From DATAYF01 sp036272735 (GTDB lineage Bacteria; Chloroflexota; Ktedonobacteria; Ktedonobacterales; Ktedonobacteraceae), in the NCBI GenBank assembly GCA_036272735.1, contig DATAYF010000187.1, forward strand, positions 1 through 11,036: DNA of 11,036 nucleotides, in the 5' to 3' direction. A program made the translations under genes and the position numbers. Below are positions 1 to 6,772 of the stretch, one piece after another (the first letter of the stretch is position 1; every line of letters begins with the position of its first letter). The notes under the pieces were generated by a model that saw nothing but the letters and a program-made list of their open reading frames with translations, searched no databases and was not told the DNA's origin.

Positions 1-5
1 ATTTT

Positions 6-815
6 ATGGAATTTCCAACGCAGCGCGAGCGGGTATTGACCAGCGGGAACACGACGATTGGCGTGATTCCAGAGTTGTGCCTGGTCTCGCATTTCCAGGT
101 GGGGGCCTGGGAGGTGTTGTACCGGCCTGTGGAGACAGGCAATGTCAAACGCTGGGGTATTCCGCTGATGATTCCGAATTTTGGCAAGTTAGCGGGTGGT
201 ATTTTCGAAGATACGGGAACCACGTTGCCCATGCATGGTTTTGGGCGCAACCTGCCCTGGACGGTGGTCGAACAGGGGCCGAGCAGCATCAGCCTGCAAC
301 TGAGCAGCAGCGACGTGACGCGAGCGGACTATCCCTTCGAATTTACCTTTATATCAAGCGTTCAGGCGAGCGAGGAAACGTTGACGTATACGCTCACCTT
401 GGAGAACCGTGGTGATGAAAGCATGCCGGTTGCGCCAGGATTTCATCCCTACTTCGCAGTTGCGCAGCATGATAAGATAAAGCTCGTCACTGATGGCCCC
501 GAAGGCTTCGCGGTCGGCGCGTTCAACTGGAACATCAACCCACCTGATAATCCGTATCCGTTTCCGCATCAAGTCACGCTAGAAGTGCCCAGGCGGGGTA
601 CGTTAACCATTAGCGAGCAGCCCTGGCAAGGACATTACTCGCTGAAAACCATGCAGGTCTGGTCGGAGCCAGCCACGGCCGCCGATCATGCCTTCGTCTG
701 TTTTGAGCCGGTGGTCGCGAGCGCGGATGGGCTGAACCGCCCGGCTGATCGTTTGAATATTCCCGCCCATGACCGTGTGACGATGGTGTTGCAATTGACG
801 GCGAGCCCTTTATAG
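6..815 (+). CDS. Aldose 1-epimerase (galactose mutarotase-like) family protein
   Basis: The 269-residue product looks like a cytosolic sugar mutarotase-fold enzyme, which interconverts alpha and beta anomers of aldoses or sugar phosphates. Seen in the sequence: an LPMHGFGR segment at residues 74-81, with His77 and Arg81 in the place of the family's substrate-binding HG..R, and PGFHPYF at 144-150, whose His147 matches the family's catalytic His. CFEP at 232-235 has Glu234 where the catalytic acid is expected near the C-terminus. The length is normal for a compact family member. There is no signal peptide or membrane segment. Only five bases precede the ATG, so no ribosome binding site can be judged and the true start could lie outside the window. 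Substrate is not determinable; a hexose-6-phosphate epimerase is equally possible. No operon partner is visible; ftsH follows after 192 bp with its own candidate promoter. Confidence 0.85.
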   Translation: MEFPTQRERVLTSGNTTIGVIPELCLVSHFQVGAWEVLYRPVETGNVKRWGIPLMIPNFGKLAGGIFEDTGTTLPMHGFGRNLPWTVVEQGPSSISLQLSSSDVTRADYPFEFTFISSVQASEETLTYTLTLENRGDESMPVAPGFHPYFAVAQHDKIKLVTDGPEGFAVGAFNWNINPPDNPYPFPHQVTLEVPRRGTLTISEQPWQGHYSLKTMQVWSEPATAADHAFVCFEPVVASADGLNRPADRLNIPAHDRVTMVLQLTASPL

Positions 816-871
816 GGAGGGCAAAAAACTTGCTCTCAGGTGGAATGGTCAGCGAAAAAGTTACCCTACGC

Positions 872-900
872 GTGCAATTCCACCATCAGTAGGATATAAT
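872..900 (+). promoter_or_regulatory. Candidate sigma-70-type promoter of ftsH
   Basis: A perfect TATAAT lies at 895-900. The hexamer 17 bp upstream, GTGCAA at 872-877, matches TTGACA at only three positions, so the call rests mainly on the -10 box. A start near 907 would give an untranslated leader of about 100 nt. No CIRCE-type heat-shock operator is visible in it. Confidence 0.4.
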
Positions 901-1007
901 AGGGATGTTACAATATCAGAACGCATAGGATCTCTTTATACTTTTACACTGGTGTGTCTCAGCGAATACTGCAAGGCAGAGACCCAGAAAACAGGTAGGT
1001 AATATAT

Positions 1008-3047
1008 ATGGACAAGCAGCCGGGGAATATGCACTGGCTACAAAATAATGGCGATCAGCGTCCGGGTCCCGCTGGGCGGCCAAATGGGCGTGCGCCGCAG
1101 AACAACAGGCCATCAGGAGGTGGTGGAAGCCGCCTCAATCTGTGGCTGCTTCTCATCGTTGGTGTCATGCTTGTGTTATACGTCTATCAATACTTTAGCT
1201 CAAGCCCTGGGCCAAACGCGGCGCAGACGACACTGTTATCCTATACGACTTTTAATCAGCAAATCGCTGCGAAAAATGTGAAAACGGCCACCTTCGAGGG
1301 GCAGACCGACATTGTCGGCACGTTGAAGACGCCCTATAAAAACCAGACGCAGTACAAGGTGTATCAATTGCCGAATGGCGACATTAATCTGCCGCAAGCG
1401 CTCACGAGCAGCGGTGCTCAAGTCGCCTATAAGCCACCCGCAGATGGCTCGTTCTGGTTGACAATCCTGCTTAACTTCTTGCCGGGCTTACTCTTCATTG
1501 GTCTGTTCTTCCTCTTCACGCGCCGAGCGTCGCAGGGCCAGCAGGGCATCTTCAGCTTTGGCAAGAGCAAGGCGAAGTTGATCCTCGAAGATCGTCCGAG
1601 CACAACCTTCGCCGATGTGGCAGGCGTTGACGAGTCGAAGTACGAGTTGGAAGAGGTCGTGGAGTTCTTGAAGACGCCGCAGAAGTTCCAGCGCCTGGGT
1701 GGCAAAATTCCGCGTGGTGTCTTATTGATAGGACCTCCGGGTACCGGTAAAACGTTGTTAGCGCGGGCGGTCGCTGGTGAAGCAGGGGTACCGTTCTTCT
1801 CTATGTCAGGCTCAGAGTTTGTGGAAGTGCTGGTTGGTGTTGGTGCGAGCCGTGTGCGCGACCTGTTCGAGCAGGCCAAGAAAGCCTCTCCGAGCATCAT
1901 CTTTATTGATGAAATTGATGCTGTCGGTCGCCAGCGTGGTTCCAGCGTCAATACCAATGATGAGCGCGAGCAAACACTGAACCAGTTGCTCGTTGAGATG
2001 GATGGCTTCGATGCACGTCAGGCCGTCGTCGTTATCGCGGCGACGAACCGTCCCGATGGTCTGGATAAAGCATTGCTACGCCCTGGGCGTTTCGACCGCA
2101 CCGTCACCGTGGATCGCCCCGACTGGAATGGTCGCCTGGCAATTTTGAAGATCCACTCGCGTAAGGTCCCACTGGACCCTGATGTTGACCTGGTGACTGT
2201 GGCGCGTTCGACCACCGGTATGGTGGGTGCTGACCTGGAAAACCTGGTGAACGAAGCGGCGCTGTTGGCGGCACGGCGTAACCTGGATCGTGTGACGCAA
2301 ATTTGTTTCGACGATGCGCTCGACAAGATTTTGCTGGGTGCCGAGCGTCCCTTGGTGATGAGCGATGAGGACGTGAATGTGACCGCGTATCACGAAGGTG
2401 GGCACGCGCTAACTGGTTTGTTGCTGGCGGAGGCTGATCCTGTCACCAAAGTGACCATTGTCCCACGTGGACAGGCGCTAGGTGTCACGATGTATACGCC
2501 GTTGGATGATCGTTACAACTACGCGAAGGAGTACTTACAAGCGCAGATCGTCACCGCGCTAGGTGGGCGAGCGTCTGAGCAAGTCGTGTTTGGACGAGTG
2601 ACGACGGGCGCTGAAAATGATCTGCAACGGGTTACGATGATTGCGCGCCAGATGGTCACGCGTTGGGGCATGAGTCCGCGCCTGGGTACGATCTCATTCA
2701 GTGAGCGCCAGAGCCCATTCTCAGGTGGCGGCGATACCGGTGCTCCGTCGGATTATAGTGAAGAGACGGCGGAGATTATCGATGACGAGGTGCAGCGCCT
2801 GGTTCGTGAAGGCTACGCGAAGTCTATCGACTTGCTAACCACGCATCGTGCTACCCTGGACCGCATCGCGCAAGCTCTGCACACCCACGAGACCATCGAT
2901 GCCAAGCAACTGGCGACGATCCTGGAGGAAACGGATGTGCATGTCTCGAAGGACAAGTTGGAGCCAGCCCCAGCCGCTCCTGGTGTGATTGCCCCGCCAC
3001 CTCCTCCCATGGAACCACCGGCGGCGCAACCCCCGGAAATTCAATAG
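1008..3047 (+). CDS. ftsH: ATP-dependent zinc metalloprotease FtsH
   Basis: Membrane-anchored AAA+ protease (679 residues) that extracts and degrades misfolded membrane proteins and selected soluble proteins. Domains in order: a Pro/Gly/Asn-rich cytosolic tail (1-42), membrane helix 1 (about 43-62), an extracytoplasmic domain (about 63-147), membrane helix 2 (about 148-170) and the AAA module. The AAA module has Walker A GPPGTGKT at 242-249, Walker B IIFIDE at 297-302 and the second region of homology around ATNRPD (345-350) to RPGRFDR (358-364). The M41 protease domain has HEGGH at 462-466, with the third zinc ligand expected at Asp538 in GAENDL. A Pro-rich tail occupies 652-679. An unusual feature is the pore loop, FVEVLVG at 271-277: Leu275 replaces the usual Phe. 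The start follows AGGTAGG at 992-998. The gene stands alone and ends at a strong terminator. The identification is secure; which FtsH paralogue this is cannot be told. Confidence 0.97.
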   Translation: MDKQPGNMHWLQNNGDQRPGPAGRPNGRAPQNNRPSGGGGSRLNLWLLLIVGVMLVLYVYQYFSSSPGPNAAQTTLLSYTTFNQQIAAKNVKTATFEGQTDIVGTLKTPYKNQTQYKVYQLPNGDINLPQALTSSGAQVAYKPPADGSFWLTILLNFLPGLLFIGLFFLFTRRASQGQQGIFSFGKSKAKLILEDRPSTTFADVAGVDESKYELEEVVEFLKTPQKFQRLGGKIPRGVLLIGPPGTGKTLLARAVAGEAGVPFFSMSGSEFVEVLVGVGASRVRDLFEQAKKASPSIIFIDEIDAVGRQRGSSVNTNDEREQTLNQLLVEMDGFDARQAVVVIAATNRPDGLDKALLRPGRFDRTVTVDRPDWNGRLAILKIHSRKVPLDPDVDLVTVARSTTGMVGADLENLVNEAALLAARRNLDRVTQICFDDALDKILLGAERPLVMSDEDVNVTAYHEGGHALTGLLLAEADPVTKVTIVPRGQALGVTMYTPLDDRYNYAKEYLQAQIVTALGGRASEQVVFGRVTTGAENDLQRVTMIARQMVTRWGMSPRLGTISFSERQSPFSGGGDTGAPSDYSEETAEIIDDEVQRLVREGYAKSIDLLTTHRATLDRIAQALHTHETIDAKQLATILEETDVHVSKDKLEPAPAAPGVIAPPPPPMEPPAAQPPEIQ

Positions 3048-3060
3048 GGCGGCAGTAGAA

Positions 3061-3098
3061 AAAAAAGCTTCGTTACTCTAACGTAACGGAGCTTTTTT
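3061..3098. terminator. Bidirectional Rho-independent terminator between ftsH and the thioesterase gene
   Basis: The arms are 3061-3076 and 3083-3098: 16 pairs with one G-U and a 6-nt loop. The GC-containing core is CGTTAC/GTAACG and AGC/GCT, flanked by six A on the left and six T on the right. The A/T arms supply a U-tract on either strand. It sits 13 bp after the ftsH stop and 10 bp beyond the stop of the convergent minus-strand gene, so it probably serves both. Confidence 0.9.
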
Positions 3099-3108
3099 GT
3101 ACCCATCG

Positions 3109-3591
3109 TCAGACATTATCTCCTTCAAAGAAGTCGCGCATACCTGGATACTCCTGCATCAGTTTGTTGCGCATTTCCGGTTGGAGCATCATAAACGTTC
3201 CCTGCGCCTCAGCCAGCACAACGCTCTCGTCATCGGCCAGGGTCAATTTCCCATTGGCCTGAAGCATACGGCCGCGCTGCTGACCAAGCCAGCCGGTGAC
3301 GCGCAGCAATGGACCATAAGGCACGTGGCGGCGATAGCGAATTTCCAGCCGCCCTGTCATCGACCAGCCGGGTTGATCGGCGAGCATCGATGTACGGTTG
3401 AGCGCCTCGTCGAAGATAGTGGCAATGATGCCACCATGAATCACGCCAGGAAAGCCCTGGTATTCTGCGCGTGGTTGAAAATCGGAGACCACGCTTGTCC
3501 CTTCGAGCCGGAAGTTCATTTGTAGTCCATAGGGATTTTGCTGTCCACAAGCAAAACAGCGTTGATAATCGGTCGTGTCGTTTAATTCCAT
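3109..3591 (-). CDS. PaaI-family hot-dog-fold thioesterase
   Basis: The 160-residue product is a probable acyl-CoA thioesterase of the PaaI/hot-dog superfamily, cleaving acyl- or aryl-CoA thioesters in the cytosol. Seen: the hot-dog signature IHGGIIATIFDEA at 51-63, with His52-Gly53-Gly54 leading into the central helix and Asp61 as a likely catalytic acid. The following strands are typical (LEIRYRRHVPYG, 82-93). An N-terminal CFACGQQNPYGL segment (12-23) with a Cys12-x-x-Cys15 pair resembles the CxxCGxxNPxGL start found in many stand-alone PaaI-like proteins. The length is normal. An AGAGGA lies some 13 nt upstream of the ATG, rather far for a good Shine-Dalgarno site. The gene converges on ftsH with a shared terminator and shows no pathway context. 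Substrate is unknown. Confidence 0.85.
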   Translation of the reverse strand: MELNDTTDYQRCFACGQQNPYGLQMNFRLEGTSVVSDFQPRAEYQGFPGVIHGGIIATIFDEALNRTSMLADQPGWSMTGRLEIRYRRHVPYGPLLRVTGWLGQQRGRMLQANGKLTLADDESVVLAEAQGTFMMLQPEMRNKLMQEYPGMRDFFEGDNV

Positions 3592-3632
3592 AAGTTGTTA
3601 GCAATCCTCTATCGTACTTTATCTCTATTTCC

Positions 3633-3661
3633 ACTCTACCACATGATTTGGTCCTATTCAA
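3633..3661 (-). promoter_or_regulatory. Weak candidate promoter of the thioesterase gene
   Basis: Read on the minus strand, TTGAAT (complement of 3656-3661) is followed after 17 bp by TAGAGT (complement of 3633-3638). Each box matches its consensus at four positions. The distance to the ATG is about 41 bp. Plausible but not strong. Confidence 0.3.
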
Positions 3662-3693
3662 AGTGTACTTGTTGTTTCTTAAAGTCCTAGGGA

Positions 3694-3723
3694 TGGACGT
3701 ATTGCCATCAAATTTTATATAAT
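3694..3723 (+). promoter_or_regulatory. Candidate sigma-70-type promoter of the 68-residue membrane protein gene
   Basis: TGGACG at 3694-3699 (four matches to TTGACA), an 18 bp spacer and a perfect TATAAT at 3718-3723. The predicted leader is about 50 nt and ends with a strong AAGGAG at 3767-3772, six bases before the ATG. Confidence 0.55.
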
Positions 3724-3778
3724 GCATTTGCAAACTTGCTTCGGCACAGGTATTTATTTTTTGTAAAAGGAGTTATCC

Positions 3779-3985
3779 ATGGCAGGTACAAGTATCATTG
3801 ATCGTAAGCTCGCTCTTGGGATCATCGTTGTGGGGATTATCGTACTGATTATCGGCCTCGTTTTGCTGTTCGCATTACAGTATGCCTCGCTTCATCCCCT
3901 GCGAGGTTATGCCGTTGTTATTGTTGGCATCGTGTTAGCGATCATCGGCATCGTGGGCCTCACCGTCAAAAAAGGCTCGAATTAA
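3779..3985 (+). CDS. Small two-helix membrane protein, function unknown
   Basis: The 68-residue product is almost entirely two hydrophobic helices, at about residues 11-33 and 43-63. They are joined by a short loop (YASLHPLRG) and followed by a basic tail (VKKGSN). The N-terminus (TSIIDRK) and the C-terminal lysines suggest that both ends face the cytosol (positive-inside rule, inference). No catalytic motif is visible. The gene is well supported for its size: promoter boxes with a perfect TATAAT upstream, AAGGAG six bases before the ATG, and a long hairpin starting 32 bp after the stop. I do not recognise a family; small two-helix proteins of this kind are common in Ktedonobacteria-like genomes. 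It appears monocistronic. Confidence 0.75.
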   Translation: MAGTSIIDRKLALGIIVVGIIVLIIGLVLLFALQYASLHPLRGYAVVIVGIVLAIIGIVGLTVKKGSN

Positions 3986-4017
3986 CGCGCTTCGTCATAT
4001 CCCTCGTTATCCCTCTC

Positions 4018-4069
4018 GTTAGATAGGTGGCAAGTATTGACGACCGTCAATGCTTGCCACCTATCTAAC
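4018..4069 (+). terminator. 24 bp near-perfect hairpin, probable transcription-ending or RNA-stabilising structure
   Basis: The left arm at 4018-4041 and the right arm at 4046-4069 are complementary over 24 pairs with one wobble (T4035 opposite G4052) and a 4-nt GACC loop. No T-run follows on either strand, so this is not a canonical intrinsic terminator. Position, 32 bp after the stop of the small membrane protein gene, suggests 3'-end formation or protection from exonucleases. Confidence 0.6.
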
Positions 4070-4203
4070 TATCCAGGTGCGAAACTTTATCCAGGGAATT
4101 TGCATGCATCCGGCAGTTTGCTACGCTATGAGACGGCAAGCGCCTGGGTTTCGTATTTGTAGTAAGACCTATCCTTTATCGTAGTTGCTCTGTCTATTTT
4201 ATG

Positions 4204-4209
4204 AAGGGG
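4204..4209 (+). promoter_or_regulatory. Ribosome binding site of the charged-protein gene
   Basis: AAGGGG at 4204-4209, seven bases before the ATG at 4217, fixes the start. No convincing promoter boxes are visible in 4070-4200; that stretch holds only a spaced TATCCAGG direct repeat at 4070-4077 and 4088-4095. Confidence 0.6.
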
Positions 4210-4216
4210 CAAGCAT

Positions 4217-4750
4217 ATGGCAAAGCAGGACATTCAAGAGCAGACACAACACATTCAAAGCGAGAGTAAGAAGCAGCAGAAGAAACAGGCCAAACAGGAA
4301 GCTAAGCTAACACTCAAGCTCAAACAGGCCAGGAAAGATGAGCAAAAAGCTGAGCAGAAACTTGCAAAAGCTCACCATAGTCTTACCATCAGCCAGACTG
4401 CTACAAGTAGCCTGGAACAACGATTAGCCCAGTTGCGTGCCGGGCACAAGCAAGCATCACAACAGACAGCACAACCCGATACTGAACATCGCGAGACCGA
4501 GGTTGTGGATAGTGGCGATGACTACGATGGTGCAGAGCCATCAGAGCAGAGCTTAGCCCCACTGCCCGCCGAAGGGCGCGATGATGTCCTGGAAGAGCAA
4601 AAGCGACTTGAAGCGCTGGGCCATGATGTGGTCGCTGTGGAGCGAAATCAGGCGCATGCAGAGCCTGGCGATAACAGTACACCCACCGCTCATGATGAAG
4701 CTGCGAAAGCACACGCCGAGGAACCAGAGGAGCCAAAGTCAGAGGAATAA
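4217..4750 (+). CDS. Highly charged, probably coiled-coil and disordered protein, function unknown
   Basis: The 177-residue product has two halves. Residues 1-80 are rich in Lys, Gln, Glu and Ala with heptad-like spacing (KKQQKKQAKQEAKLTLKLKQ, then repeated KA/EQK units), which suggests a long basic coiled coil. Residues 85-177 are acidic and rich in Pro, Ser and Glu, ending EEPEEPKSEE. There is no Phe, Trp or Cys and a single Tyr, so a compact globular fold is unlikely. No signal peptide or membrane segment is present. The start is fixed by AAGGGG seven bases upstream. The gene ends at a hairpin followed by TTTT and converges on the PAP2 gene. No family is recognised; a scaffold, chaperone-like or nucleic-acid-associated protein would fit, but nothing in the sequence decides it. 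Confidence 0.75.
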   Translation: MAKQDIQEQTQHIQSESKKQQKKQAKQEAKLTLKLKQARKDEQKAEQKLAKAHHSLTISQTATSSLEQRLAQLRAGHKQASQQTAQPDTEHRETEVVDSGDDYDGAEPSEQSLAPLPAEGRDDVLEEQKRLEALGHDVVAVERNQAHAEPGDNSTPTAHDEAAKAHAEEPEEPKSEE

Positions 4751-4758
4751 AGCACAGG

Positions 4759-4786
4759 CGGCAGCAAAACAAAATGCTGCCGTTTT
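4759..4786 (+). terminator. Rho-independent terminator of the charged-protein gene
   Basis: CGGCAGCA (4759-4766) pairs perfectly with TGCTGCCG (4775-4782) around an 8-nt A-rich loop, followed directly by TTTT (4783-4786). It starts 8 bp after the stop. The T-run is short, and no comparable run follows on the minus strand, so its role for the convergent PAP2 gene is doubtful. Confidence 0.75.
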
Positions 4787-4806
4787 AACCACACAATTTC
4801 CCTGCC

Positions 4807-5664
4807 TCAACGTTGTAAAGGGACTGCTTTGGGAGGGATGTTGTGGGCAGACGCCACGGGTCGGTCTAGCGTGCCACGCTCCTTTAATTTGATATATATC
4901 CACAGGCTAATGCCGAGCAAGAGACCGCCGAAAAGGTAGCCCCCAAGCACATCGCTAGCCCAGTGATCCCCCAGATAGACACGCGAAGGTCCAACGAGCA
5001 CGACAAAGAGTCCTGTCACGATTAAAAGGGTGTAATGCCACCAACGGTCTCGCTTGAAGATGATGAGCGCGAGCGAAAACAGCAGACCAAAGAAGGCGAC
5101 GTAAGCCATAACGTGCCCGCTAGGAAAACTCTGTCCACCAGCTTTTTGCATGACATCGACCAGGCTTGCACTCGGACGCGGACGACTCACGATATACTTT
5201 ATTAGCTCGTTGAGCAGTGAACTAACCACCGATTGACCGAGAATGAACAATGCTTCCAGTCGGAGGCGCACAAGCCAGAACACCAGCGCGGTAAGCACAA
5301 TGATGACTCCAAACACGATAAAATGGCTGCCAAAGTAGCTTATGGCGAACATAGGAACTTTGAGCCAGGGCGCTTGATTCTCCTGAAACTCCTGGGTGAT
5401 CGCAACATCTACAGGAATGATAGGATGGGAATGCACAAAAAACGCCAGCAGTGTAAACAGCACGAAGAGCACGAGATACACGCCGATAACGATGCCAGCG
5501 CGCCGTGAGACGCGATACCACGGTTCGTGGCTGCGCTCGACCTCGTGCTGTGCCTGCCCAACGATATCGGCAATATTTTCCTGCACCTTCTCTGGGCCTT
5601 TCTGATCATTTTCTTTGCTTGGCTCCTGGTTGTCGCGTGGTTCCGGCTGTTGTTGTTGTGACAT
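4807..5664 (-). CDS. PAP2-family membrane phosphatase
   Basis: The 285-residue polytopic membrane protein carries the complete PAP2 catalytic signature. Lys156 with Arg163-Pro164 forms KX6RP, PSGH lies at 181-184 (His184 the proton donor), and SRVYLGDHWASD at 227-238 gives SRX5HX3D with Arg228, His234 (phosphate nucleophile) and Asp238. Family members dephosphorylate lipid phosphates such as undecaprenyl diphosphate or phosphatidic acid at the outer membrane face. Hydrophobic segments lie at about 57-77, 105-131, 140-158, 187-203, 211-225 and 240-258. The first 50 residues are a hydrophilic Gln/Glu/Lys-rich cytosolic extension that is not part of the catalytic domain. GGAGAG (complement of 5669-5674) four bases before the ATG supports the start. 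It is divergent from the acetyltransferase gene. The substrate cannot be assigned; a BcrC-like role in undecaprenyl recycling is possible. Confidence 0.92.
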   Translation of the reverse strand: MSQQQQPEPRDNQEPSKENDQKGPEKVQENIADIVGQAQHEVERSHEPWYRVSRRAGIVIGVYLVLFVLFTLLAFFVHSHPIIPVDVAITQEFQENQAPWLKVPMFAISYFGSHFIVFGVIIVLTALVFWLVRLRLEALFILGQSVVSSLLNELIKYIVSRPRPSASLVDVMQKAGGQSFPSGHVMAYVAFFGLLFSLALIIFKRDRWWHYTLLIVTGLFVVLVGPSRVYLGDHWASDVLGGYLFGGLLLGISLWIYIKLKERGTLDRPVASAHNIPPKAVPLQR

Positions 5665-5719
5665 TATTCTCTCCGCCTGGTGTGGCCTATCTTCTGGGAT
5701 ATATTATGGTTACGATTAG

Positions 5720-5732
5720 CTCCGCTGCGGAG
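5720..5732. promoter_or_regulatory. Operator-like palindrome in the divergent PAP2/acetyltransferase intergenic region
   Basis: CTCCGC-T-GCGGAG is a perfect 6+1+6 palindrome. It lies 20 bp upstream of the -35 box of the acetyltransferase promoter and 55 bp upstream of the PAP2 start codon. The placement would suit a regulator acting on both genes, but a palindrome this short can arise by chance. Confidence 0.25.
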
Positions 5733-5751
5733 TTTCGCGATGCAACCTCTA

Positions 5752-5781
5752 TTGACTGCATAGCCGATTTGCCGCTATATT
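5752..5781 (+). promoter_or_regulatory. Sigma-70-type promoter of the GNAT acetyltransferase gene
   Basis: TTGACT at 5752-5757 (five of six), an 18 bp spacer and TATATT at 5776-5781 (five of six). The predicted transcript start near 5788 lies just before GAGGAGG (5792-5798), giving a leader of about 23 nt. This placement excludes translation starts upstream of 5788, such as the ATG at 5706. Confidence 0.7.
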
Positions 5782-5791
5782 CAGTATGGAA

Positions 5792-5798
5792 GAGGAGG
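5792..5798 (+). promoter_or_regulatory. Ribosome binding site deciding the acetyltransferase start
   Basis: GAGGAGG is a near-perfect anti-Shine-Dalgarno match 12 bases before the ATG at 5811. The spacing is a little long, but no in-frame start codon lies between the two, and the reading frame is open far upstream without domain similarity. Confidence 0.65.
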
Positions 5799-5810
5799 CA
5801 ATTTTTCGTA

Positions 5811-6701
5811 ATGATACAACACATCGAAGTACGTCCGGCCCGCGCAGAGGATCGCGAGACCATCCTGGCTTTTTGTGTGAATACCTGGGAGTGGGGCGAT
5901 TATGTCCAACATGTGTGGGAGCAATGGCTGACCGACGAGGCTCACGGTCAGTTATTGGTTGCAACTGTTGATGAGCAACCAGCAGGCATACTTCACCTGC
6001 AAATGCTCAGCGAGACCCAAGGCTGGCTGGAAGGCTTACGGGTAGACCCACAGTATCGTCAACGCGGCTTGGCGCGCGAGATGAACATGGCGGCGATTGC
6101 TGAAGCCATGCGGCGTGGCGCGAAGATCGTGCGCCTCGTGACGCACTATGGCAACGAGCGTTCAATTCACATTAGCGAGAGCAACTACATGCGCCGCGTG
6201 GGGGTGTTTGCCCTGTACCAGGCAGCGCCGTTGGCGCGCGCAGCATCGGAGCATGGCCCTGAGAAGACGCAACTAGCCACGCTGGAAGATCTGGAAGCGA
6301 TCATTCATCATCTAAATGGGTCAAATATTTTTCCAACGACGGGTGGCCTGTACTACGTCGGCTTTGCGGCGCAGGAGATTAGCGAAACATTCTTGCGTGC
6401 GAAGATCGTGGCGCAACAAATTTACCTGCTGCGTCGCTGGGAACGTATCGATGGCCTGGCAATCGCCGAGCCGCGCGAAGAGAACGAGCAACAACGTCTC
6501 TCCGTTGGCTACATCGATGGTACCGCGATTGAGCCGATCAGCTTGATTGCGTACGATCTGCGCAGACGCCTGGCGGAGATGGAACTCGATGCTATCCGTA
6601 TGTACGCTCCTGATATGGTGTTCGTCAATGACGCGCTCGGCGGTATCGATTACGAGACGAAGGGCGAGATTTTCTACACCTACGAGCGCATTTTAGAGTA
6701 G
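5811..6701 (+). CDS. GNAT-family N-acetyltransferase with a C-terminal extension
   Basis: The 296-residue product transfers an acyl group from acetyl-CoA to an amine; the acceptor is unknown. The N-terminal GNAT domain spans about residues 3-138: IEVRPARAEDRETILAF is the usual first strand and helix, and RVDPQYRQRGLA at 77-88 is motif A, with the pyrophosphate-binding Arg83-x-x-Gly86-x-Ala88. HYGNERSIHISESNYMRRVG (112-131) covers the region of the family's N...A/S..Y..xGF element. Residues 155-296 look like a second, degenerate GNAT-like domain without a recognisable motif A. The frame is open upstream to 5505, but the promoter (5752-5781) and GAGGAGG (5792-5798) place the start at 5811. It diverges from the PAP2 gene and ends at a hairpin. 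The GNAT assignment is secure; substrate and role of the C-terminal half are not. Confidence 0.88.
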   Translation: MIQHIEVRPARAEDRETILAFCVNTWEWGDYVQHVWEQWLTDEAHGQLLVATVDEQPAGILHLQMLSETQGWLEGLRVDPQYRQRGLAREMNMAAIAEAMRRGAKIVRLVTHYGNERSIHISESNYMRRVGVFALYQAAPLARAASEHGPEKTQLATLEDLEAIIHHLNGSNIFPTTGGLYYVGFAAQEISETFLRAKIVAQQIYLLRRWERIDGLAIAEPREENEQQRLSVGYIDGTAIEPISLIAYDLRRRLAEMELDAIRMYAPDMVFVNDALGGIDYETKGEIFYTYERILE

Positions 6702-6720
6702 CTGTGACAAGCTAAGCAAA

Positions 6721-6762
6721 CGGGATGTCACCTCACAAGGTAATGGGTGCGGTGACATCCCG
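6721..6762 (-). terminator. Hairpin between the convergent acetyltransferase and hypothetical genes
   Basis: CGGGATGTCACC (6721-6732) pairs perfectly with GGTGACATCCCG (6751-6762); three further pairs extend the stem inside (6734-6736 with 6747-6749) after one mismatch. On the minus strand the stem is followed by TTTGCTT, so it best serves the 215-residue gene ending at 6773. No T-run follows on the plus strand, although the hairpin lies 19 bp after the acetyltransferase stop and may still help end it. Confidence 0.65.
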
Positions 6763-6772
6763 CCTCACACCA

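Noticed and set aside
817..837. Small hairpin GAGGGCA/TGCTCTC just after the epimerase stop
   Set aside because: A seven-pair stem with one wobble and no T-run; too weak to call a terminator.
839..884. 8 bp inverted repeat GGTGGAAT/ATTCCACC upstream of ftsH
   Set aside because: The arms are 30 bp apart and only 8 bp long; several such pairs are expected by chance in 11 kb, and no known operator matches.
3097..3733. Open frames opposite or offset to the thioesterase gene
   Set aside because: They overlap the clear hot-dog coding frame or run through its promoter region and have no motif of their own.
4401..4772. Minus-strand 123-codon frame opposite the charged-protein gene
   Set aside because: It would cross the plus-strand terminator at 4759-4786, has no ribosome binding site and is rich in His/Arg/Pro as expected from antisense of Gln/Glu/Ala codons.
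5505..5810. Upstream extension of the acetyltransferase frame
   Set aside because: It overlaps the PAP2 gene in antisense, precedes the promoter and Shine-Dalgarno site, and the GNAT domain begins right after the ATG at 5811.
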